Shown here: positions 56,474 through 64,000 of the stretch, one piece after another
Position numbering within the stretch: position 1 is the first letter of the stretch
Layout of the letters: each line of letters opens with the position of its first letter
Assembly (NCBI RefSeq): GCF_003752505.1
Contig: NZ_RKHO01000001.1
Span: 3,906,001 to 3,970,000, forward strand
DNA length: 64,000 bases
DNA from: Nocardioides aurantiacus
Lineage (GTDB): Bacteria; Actinomycetota; Actinomycetes; Propionibacteriales; Nocardioidaceae
Reading direction: 5' to 3'
Program-made: the position numbers and the translations under genes
The notes under the pieces: generated by a model
The model's input: only the letters and a program-made list of their open reading frames with translations
Told to the model about the DNA's origin: nothing
The model's database searches: none

Positions 56474-57946
56474 TCACTCGTGCCAGGAGCGGCCGTCGCG
56501 CTCGATGAGCGTCGTGGCGGCGAAGGGGCCGGAGGTGCCGGCCGGGTAGCGGCGGGGGGCGTGCTCGGGTCGGGCCCAGCGCTCGTGGATCGGCTCGATC
56601 CACCGCCAGGCGGCCTCGACCTCGTCGCGGCGCATGAACAGCGTCGGGTTGCCCCGCACCACGTCCATGAGCAGCCGCTCGTAGGCCTCGGGCGAGTGCT
56701 TCTGGAAGGTCTGCGCGTAGTTCAGGTCGAGCGAGACCGGCCGCAGCCGGATCCCGCCGGGACCGGGCTCCTTGGCGGTGAGGTGCAGCTTCATGCCCTC
56801 CTCGGGCTGGAGCTGGATCACGAGGCGGTTGGGCTCGCTGGTGCCCTCGGCGTCGGGGAACATCGGGTGCGGCACCGACCGGAACTGGATCACGATCTCC
56901 GAGCAGCGCTCCTCCATCCGCTTGCCGGTGCGCAGGTAGAACGGCACGCCGGCCCAGCGCCAGTTCTGCACCTCGGCCTTGATCGCGACGAAGGTCTCGG
57001 TGACCGAGCCGGGCCGCTCCGCGTCCTCGCGGTACGACGCGACGGCCGCACCCTGCGCCAGCCCGGCCTGGTACTGCCCGGCGACGACGTGGTCGTCGAC
57101 GTCGGTGCCGGTGATCGGCTTGAGCGCCTGGAGGACCTTGAGCTTCTCGTCGCGCACGGTCTCGCGGCCGACGTACGTCGGGGGCTCCATCGCCACGAGG
57201 CAGAGCAGCTGCAGCAGGTGGTTCTGCACCATGTCGCGCAGCGCGCCCGAGCCGTCGTAGTAGCCGCCTCGCGACCCGACGCCGAGCGACTCGGCGGCCG
57301 TGATCTGCACGTGGTCGACCGAGGTGGCGTTCCACAGCGGCTCGAGGAAGGTGTTGGCGAAGCGCGTCACCAGCAGGTTCTGGACGCTCTCCTTGCCGAG
57401 GTAGTGGTCGATCCGGAAGATCTGCTGCTCCTCGAACACCGCGCCGACGGCGTCGTTGATGGCCAGCGCCGAGGCCAGGTCGTGGCCCAGCGGCTTCTCC
57501 AGGACCAGCCGCGACTGCGGGGTGACCATGCCGTGGCGGTCCAGCTGCTCGCTGACGGTGCCGAACAGCGAGGGGGCGATGGCGAGGTAGAAGACCCGCA
57601 CCTTCTCGGCGTCGGGGAGCTCGCGGGCCAGGGCGGGCCAGCTGTCGTCGTCGGCGATGTCGAGGCTGACGTGGGTCAGGCGGGCGATGAAGCGGGTCAG
57701 GACGGCGTCGTCGAGCTCCTCGGGGCGGACGAAGGCGGGCAGGTCGCCGCGGATCTTGTCGCGGTAGCCGTCCTCGTCGAGGCCGGCGCGGGAGGTGGCG
57801 ACGATGCGGGTGGTCGGGGGCAGCTGGCCGTCGCGGTCGCGCAGGTAGAGGGCCGGCAGCAGCTTGCGGACGGCGAGGTCGCCGGTGCCACCGAAGACGA
57901 CGATGTCGGCTGCGGGGACGGGGGAAGGGCCGTGCGAGGGGGACAT
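56474..57946 (-). CDS. zwf: Glucose-6-phosphate dehydrogenase
   Basis: This 490-residue enzyme oxidises glucose-6-phosphate to 6-phosphogluconolactone. The nucleotide motif is [15 protein letters not shown] (17-30) and the substrate-binding active site is RIDHYLGKE (178-186), holding the catalytic His. ATG 57946 is chosen because family starts precede the Rossmann motif by 15-20 residues. It leads the zwf-edd-eda operon, divergent from a ROK regulator. A 6-phosphogluconolactonase gene is not adjacent. Confidence 0.96.
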   Translation of the reverse strand: MSPSHGPSPVPAADIVVFGGTGDLAVRKLLPALYLRDRDGQLPPTTRIVATSRAGLDEDGYRDKIRGDLPAFVRPEELDDAVLTRFIARLTHVSLDIADDDSWPALARELPDAEKVRVFYLAIAPSLFGTVSEQLDRHGMVTPQSRLVLEKPLGHDLASALAINDAVGAVFEEQQIFRIDHYLGKESVQNLLVTRFANTFLEPLWNATSVDHVQITAAESLGVGSRGGYYDGSGALRDMVQNHLLQLLCLVAMEPPTYVGRETVRDEKLKVLQALKPITGTDVDDHVVAGQYQAGLAQGAAVASYREDAERPGSVTETFVAIKAEVQNWRWAGVPFYLRTGKRMEERCSEIVIQFRSVPHPMFPDAEGTSEPNRLVIQLQPEEGMKLHLTAKEPGPGGIRLRPVSLDLNYAQTFQKHSPEAYERLLMDVVRGNPTLFMRRDEVEAAWRWIEPIHERWARPEHAPRRYPAGTSGPFAATTLIERDGRSWHE

Positions 57947-58077
57947 CGGGGGGCTCTCTGGGTGACTGGGTCGAGACACCACCGTAGGGAGGGTTGTGCA
58001 CTGCTGCAAGCAGGGTTACGTATTTCCACGGCATAAATAGACCAGTGGAGACGTCTGCGCGGCGGTCCGATGGTTGA

Positions 58078-59340
58078 ATGCGGGTCGTGACCCTGTCCGC
58101 GATCGGCAACGCCGGCGGCCCGCGTGGCGCCCGCGGGGGCCACGCGGGCGTGGTCGTCGTCCCCGGCGACACCGCGACGGCCGGTGAGGTGTTCTCGCTG
58201 GTCCGCGACGGGGTGGTGGCCACCCGCAGCGACATCGCCCGGCTCACGGGGCTCTCCCGCACCGCGGTCGCCGCCCGGGTCCAGGCCCTCATCGACGTCG
58301 GCCTGGTGGCCGAGGGCACCGACCCCGACCGGCCCCCGGCCTCGGGTCGCCCGCCCGTCGTGCTGCGGCTCGACCGGGCGGCCGGGGTGGTGCTGGCCGC
58401 GGCGATCGGGCGCAGCCGGACCCAGCTCGGGGTGTGCGACCTCGACGGCCAGGTGCTCCTCGCCCGCGACGTCGACCAGGAGGTCGGCCTGACCCCCGAC
58501 GTGCTGATGCCGCGGGTGGTGGCGGCGCTCGGCGAGCTGCTCGGCGAGCTCGGACGCGACGCGGCGGAGGTGCGGGCGGTCGGGCTGAGCATCCCGGGCA
58601 CGGTCGACACCGCCACCGGGGCCAGCCTGGACTCGCCCATCATGACCGGCTGGGACGGCGTCGCGCTGGCGCCGTACGTCGCGGAGCTCGCCGGCGCTCC
58701 GGTCTTCGTCGACAACGACGCCAACGTGATGGCGCTCTCGGAGCGGCGCGGCCACCTCGAGGCCCACCGCGACCTGCTCTTCCTCAAGGCCTCCACCGGC
58801 ATCGGCGTCGGCGTGGTCACCGGCGGCCGGCTGGTCCGCGGCGGCCTCGGCGCGGGCGGCGAGATCGGCCACACCAAGGTGCCGGCCGCGACCGGGATGG
58901 CGTGCCGCTGCGGCGAGTCCGGCTGCCTGGAGTCACTGGCCTCGGGCTGGGCGCTCGTGCAGGCGGCCCGCGAGGCCGGTCACGAGGTCTCCCACGTCCG
59001 CGACCTCGTGGCGCTGGCCGGTCGGGGCGACCCCGAGGCCCGCCACCTCGTGCGCGAGGCCGGCCGCCGGATCGGCGAGGTGCTGGCCGCGGCCGTCAAC
59101 CTGCTCAACCCCGAGGCCGTGGTGGTGGGCGGCGACCTGGCCGGGGCCTACGACCCGTTCGTCGCCGGGCTGCGCGAGTCGCTGTACTCCCTGGCCACCG
59201 CGCTCGCCACCCGCGACCTCGTCATCGTCGCCCTCACCCACGGCGAGCGGTCGGGCGTCGTCGGCTGCGCCGCGCTGGCCCTGCGCGAGGTGCTCGACTC
59301 CACCGCCGTCGACCGGTTGCTGGCCGCCCGGGGCGCGTGA
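58078..59340 (+). CDS. ROK-family transcriptional regulator
   Basis: This 420-residue protein has an N-terminal winged HTH (about 35-90, [25 protein letters not shown]) and a ROK sugar-kinase-like domain. That domain carries [12 protein letters not shown], the [10 protein letters not shown] loop and the zinc motif [11 protein letters not shown]. Such proteins sense sugars or sugar phosphates. Divergence from zwf-edd-eda suggests it controls that operon. The stretch between has a CTGCTGCAAGCAG palindrome (58001-58013) as a possible site. ATG 58078 is used; GTG 58087 is the alternative start. Confidence 0.9.
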   Translation: MRVVTLSAIGNAGGPRGARGGHAGVVVVPGDTATAGEVFSLVRDGVVATRSDIARLTGLSRTAVAARVQALIDVGLVAEGTDPDRPPASGRPPVVLRLDRAAGVVLAAAIGRSRTQLGVCDLDGQVLLARDVDQEVGLTPDVLMPRVVAALGELLGELGRDAAEVRAVGLSIPGTVDTATGASLDSPIMTGWDGVALAPYVAELAGAPVFVDNDANVMALSERRGHLEAHRDLLFLKASTGIGVGVVTGGRLVRGGLGAGGEIGHTKVPAATGMACRCGESGCLESLASGWALVQAAREAGHEVSHVRDLVALAGRGDPEARHLVREAGRRIGEVLAAAVNLLNPEAVVVGGDLAGAYDPFVAGLRESLYSLATALATRDLVIVALTHGERSGVVGCAALALREVLDSTAVDRLLAARGA

Positions 59341-59350
59341 GGCCCGTCGA

Positions 59351-59404
59351 CCTCGGGACGGGGCGTCGCGAGCGGCCGCTCGGAGGAGCGCCGGTGTCCC
59401 GAGG
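59351..59404. terminator. Bidirectional hairpin between ROK and TetR genes
   Basis: CCTCGGGAC (59351-59359) pairs with GTCCCGAGG (59396-59404), enclosing an inner 14-bp palindrome CGAGCGGCCGCTCG (59369-59382). The genes on both sides converge, with stops 11 bases before and 5 bases after. Confidence 0.55.
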
Positions 59405-59408
59405 TGGG

Positions 59409-60167
59409 TCAGCCGAGCTCGGAGCGGATCAGGGTGAGCCGCTCGAGCAGCGCCTCGAGGGCCACCTCGAACTCCGACGCCGAGGCGTCGTGGGCCAGGT
59501 CGTGGCGCAGCCGCCAGACCGTGGCGTGCCGCGACGCCTCCACGTCGTCGGCCTGGTGGTCGTCGACCACGTCGAGCGGTCCGACGTCGGCCCCGTGGGC
59601 GGAGACCTCCAGGAGCAGGGTGCCGAGCAGGAAGCTGGTGAAGGAGCGGTACGCCGCCACGGCCGCCTCGTCGCTGAACCCCTCCTCGAGCAGGCCCGAG
59701 AGGAAGGCGTCGACCCACTCCAGGCTGCGCAGCGGCGGCCGGAGCCAGGGCGCCTCGGGAGGACGGGAGGCGACGAGCGGGAACGCCCGGGGGTGGGCGA
59801 GCGCCACCCGGCGTACGCCGTGGGCGAGGCGCTGCAGGAAGTCCTGCCAGCCGTGGGTCGGGCTGTGCAGCACGTCGGGGTCCATGCGGAGGTCGCCGAT
59901 GAGGAGCTCCACGACGCCGTCGAGGAGCTCCTCCTTGCCGGGCACGTAGCGGTAGAGCGACATCGCCTCGACGCCCACGCGGTGGCCGAGCCGACGCATG
60001 GTGAGGCCGGCGAGGCCCTGCTCGTCGATGTGCGCGAGCGCGGCGGCGAGGATGCGGTCGCGGTCGAGCGCGATGCGGTCGGAGGGGACGGGCTCACCGG
60101 CGACCACGGCCGCGTCGGCGTCCGGCACGGCGTCCGGCCCCGGGGCCGAGCCTGGTGTCGCGTCCAT
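59409..60167 (-). CDS. TetR-family regulator with TetR_C-type domain
   Basis: This 252-residue repressor has an HTH (about 48-75, TMRRLGHRVGVEAMSLYRYVPGK) and a helical ligand domain of the TetR_C type (GWQDFLQRLAHGVRRVALAHP). ATG 60167 has AGAGG upstream. An ideal operator (60239-60253) lies between it and the divergent Asp23-like gene, so it likely represses both genes. The ligand is unknown. Confidence 0.9.
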   Translation of the reverse strand: MDATPGSAPGPDAVPDADAAVVAGEPVPSDRIALDRDRILAAALAHIDEQGLAGLTMRRLGHRVGVEAMSLYRYVPGKEELLDGVVELLIGDLRMDPDVLHSPTHGWQDFLQRLAHGVRRVALAHPRAFPLVASRPPEAPWLRPPLRSLEWVDAFLSGLLEEGFSDEAAVAAYRSFTSFLLGTLLLEVSAHGADVGPLDVVDDHQADDVEASRHATVWRLRHDLAHDASASEFEVALEALLERLTLIRSELG

Positions 60168-60238
60168 CGCACCTCTTCCGTCACCCCGAGCCTATCCGGG
60201 AGCACCCTGGCGCCCGGGCGTGGCGTAGGCTCGTCTCG

Positions 60239-60253
60239 ACTTACAACGTAAGT
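60239..60253. promoter_or_regulatory. TetR operator
   Basis: ACTTACAACGTAAGT is a perfect inverted repeat (ACTTAC, AAC, GTAAGT). It is an AT-rich island in a GC-rich region between divergent tetR (60167) and the Asp23-like gene (60284), the usual place for a TetR operator. Confidence 0.75.
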
Positions 60254-60283
60254 CCGGCGCCGCACGACCAGGAGGACCGCCGC

Positions 60284-60685
60284 ATGGAGGCCCAGACCCG
60301 CACCTCGATCGACCTGGGGTCGCTGGCCCGCATCGCGGCCCTGGCCGTCGCGCAGACCGACGGGCTCGACCCGGACGGCCCGGTGGACGGCCCGGTGGAC
60401 GGCCCGGTGGACGGCCCGGTGGACGGCCCGGTGGACGGCCCGGTGGACGGCGCGGCCGTGGTCGAGGTGGCCCCGGACGGCTCGTTGCGGGTGCGGCTGC
60501 GTGTCCACGGCCACTGGGGCACCTCGCTGCCCCGGGCGGCGTCACGGCTGCGGCGCGAGGTGGTGCGGGTGACGGCCGCGATGACCGGGCTGCGCGTCTC
60601 GTGCGTCGACGTCGAGGTGGTGGGGCTGGTCGCGCCGGCGCCGGTCGGGCAGCGGGTCGGGCAGCCCGTCGGGCAGGCCGACTAG
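60284..60685 (+). CDS. Asp23/Gls24-like protein with DGPV tandem repeats
   Basis: This 133-residue protein matches the Asp23/Gls24 (alkaline-shock) family in SIDLGSLARIAALAVAQTDG and in the C-terminal part RLRREVVRVTAAMTGLRVSC with VDVEVVGL. Between them, DGPV is repeated six times (31-54), where related proteins carry a short loop. ATG 60284 follows GGAGGA. The TetR operator lies just upstream, so it is probably stress- or ligand-induced. The stop overlaps the end of the convergent amidase gene by four bases. Confidence 0.78.
   Translation: MEAQTRTSIDLGSLARIAALAVAQTDGLDPDGPVDGPVDGPVDGPVDGPVDGPVDGAAVVEVAPDGSLRVRLRVHGHWGTSLPRAASRLRREVVRVTAAMTGLRVSCVDVEVVGLVAPAPVGQRVGQPVGQAD
60374..60445 (+). 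repeat. Six tandem 12-bp units (DGPV repeat)
   Basis: GACGGCCCGGTG is repeated six times without change, in frame within the Asp23-like gene. Perfect identity suggests recent expansion and likely strain-to-strain length variation. Confidence 0.92.
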
Positions 60686-62117
60686 GGACCGAGCAGCGGG
60701 GGCCGGCGCAGGTGGTGGTCGGTGACGGTCTCCCAGGCGGCGGCCAGCGCGAGCAGGTCGTCGTCGGCGCGCGGCCGCCCGATCACCTGGAGGCCCATCG
60801 GCAGGCCCGCGGCCGAGAACCCCGCGGGCATCGCGAGCACCGGGGTGCCCAGCAGGGTGCCGAGCGCGCTGACCTCCATCCAGCGGTGGTAGGACGACAT
60901 CGCCACCCCGGCCACCTCGCGCGGCCAGTCGAGGCGTGCGTCGAACGGCATCACCTGGGCGGTCGGCAGCACCAGCAGGTCGACCTCGTCGAAGAGCCCC
61001 AGCACCGCCCGGAACAGGTCGCTGCGCAGCTCCGAGGCCACCATCACCTCGTGGGCCGAGAGCGGGGGCCGGTCGCCGTCGCCGAGGAGTCCCTCGACCT
61101 CGAACCTCGCCTCGGGCTTCATCCGGGCGCGCAGCACCGGGTCGGCGTACGTCGGGGCGAGGGCGGACCCGGCGAGCCAGTGGCGCCACGGCAGCCAGGT
61201 GCGCCAGAGGTCCTCCGGGCCGCCGAACCGGCCGTGCGCCGGCAGCGCGGCCTCGACCACCTCGAGGCCCAGCTCGCCGAACGACGGCAGCGCGCGGTGG
61301 CAGATCTCGAGCACCTCGGCCTCCATCGGCAGGTAGCCGCCGAGGTCACCCAGCCACCCCACCCGCACCGGCCGTCCCGGTCCGGCGCCCGGGTCGCCGA
61401 GACCCAGCGGGTCGCGCGCGTCCGGCCCCGCGAGGGTGCGGTGCAGCGCCGCGAGGTCGGCCGCCGTACGCGCGACCGGCCCGTCGACCCCGCCGCGGGA
61501 GAGCCAGCTCTCGCCCTCGACCTGCGGCACCCGGCCGAGCGAGGGCCGCAGCCCGTAGACGTCGTTCCAGCCGGTCGGGTTGCGCAGCGAGCCGAAGAAG
61601 TCGCTCCCGTCGGCGACCGGCAGCATCCGCAGCGCCACGGCGACCGCCGCCCCGCCGCTGCTGCCGCCGGCGGTGCGGGACTGGTCCCAGGCGTTGAGCG
61701 TGGTGCCGTGCACGGAGTTGTAGGTGTGCGACCCCAGGCCGAACTCCGGGGTGTTGGTCTTGCCGACCACGATCGCCCCGGCCGCCTGGAGCCGGGCGGC
61801 GACGAGCGAGTCGCTGGTCGCGGGCGGTGCGTCGGCCACGAAGCCCCGACTGGTCGGCAGCCCCGCGGCGTCGTTGAGGTCCTTGACCGCGACGGGCAGC
61901 CCGTGCAGCCAGCCGCGGGGCCGCCCGACGGCCAGCTCGGCGTCGGCCGCGGCGGCCTCGGCGAGCAGCTCCTCGCGCGGGCGGCGGGCGACGACCGCGT
62001 GGACGACCGGGTCGAGGGCGTCGATCCGGTCGAGGTGGTCGGTCATCACCTCCACGCACGAGGCCTCCCGGCGCCCGACGGCGCCGGAGAGGTCGAGGGC
62101 GGAGAGGTCGGCGAGGT

Positions 62118-62121
<4 letters not shown>
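60682..62121 (-). CDS. Amidase (amidase-signature family)
   Basis: This 479-residue amidase has the Ser-cisSer-Lys triad with Lys80 in LPVAVKD, the GGSSGG loop (152-157, cis-Ser) and nucleophile Ser178 in the FGSLRNP motif. The substrate (aryl or aliphatic amide) is unknown. It is not a GatA-type protein since gatB/gatC are absent here. GTG start overlaps the GH13 stop (GTGA), so the genes are cotranscribed. Confidence 0.92.

Positions 62122-64000
<1,879 letters not shown>

Noticed and set aside
58001-58013. Firm ROK operator CTGCTGCAAGCAG
   Set aside because: The 5-bp arms are too short to separate it from chance in GC-rich DNA; it is mentioned only as a candidate.
60374-60445. CRISPR array
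   Set aside because: The units are directly adjacent 12-mers in frame with no spacers.

Overview
The window is GC-rich actinobacterial chromosome, most likely from a Nocardioides-like member of the Propionibacteriales (inferred from gene content, not from a database search). It starts at the last codons of gyrB and runs through gyrA, a DUF3566 protein, tRNA-Ile and tRNA-Ala, ppiA, crgA, a DUF881 protein, pknB, pknA, pbpA, rodA, pstP, fhaB, fhaA and tRNA-Leu. This is the order seen beside oriC in Mycobacterium and relatives, so the window probably lies close to the replication origin.

Region 1 (1-15.5 kb): the gyrase/tRNA segment is interrupted by accessory genes. These are an SOS-boxed DUF222/HNH gene beside an mmpL remnant, a GNAT-VOC pair opposite a MarR regulator, a GAF protein, ElaA, a GDT1-type manganese exporter with a yybP-ykoY riboswitch, and a tightly overlapping SURF1-DUF3817-patatin-acyltransferase operon. 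Region 2 (15.5-25.9 kb): the cell-wall and division signalling operon, with an internally duplicated CrgA. A 25-bp inverted repeat carrying DnaA-box sequences lies next to crgA. Region 3 (26-37 kb): a frameshifted membrane gene, secreted hydrolases (GH6, subtilase, extracellular nuclease), an SDR/acyl-CoA dehydrogenase pair and polyphosphate glucokinase. Region 4 (37-49 kb): oxidative catabolism of hydrocarbons and ketones, with an FMO/BVMO plus hydrolase pair, an AlkB-rubredoxin fusion with its TetR regulator and operator, a quinone reductase, an amine permease, a HAD phosphatase and an F420-type oxidoreductase. Region 5 (49-58 kb): an animal-type haem peroxidase, an amidohydrolase, homocysteine methyltransferase, and an Entner-Doudoroff operon (zwf-edd-eda) divergent from a ROK regulator. 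Region 6 (58-64 kb): ROK, a TetR regulator opposite an Asp23-like protein with a shared operator, an amidase, and a GH13 enzyme cut by the window end.

The most unusual non-coding signal is a family of four 34-bp near-perfect palindromes between 39.7 and 53.9 kb (half-site GGGCAGTTTCACCGGC). Three of them sit at the 3' end of a gene and carry a further half-site at a constant 25-nt distance. Two copies bracket an AbiEi/endonuclease-like gene.

Genes are densely packed, with many ATGA/GTGA overlaps. The only stretch longer than 300 bases without an intact gene is 6174-6568, which holds the SOS box and the mmpL remnant. No rRNA, CRISPR array, transposase or prophage was seen.
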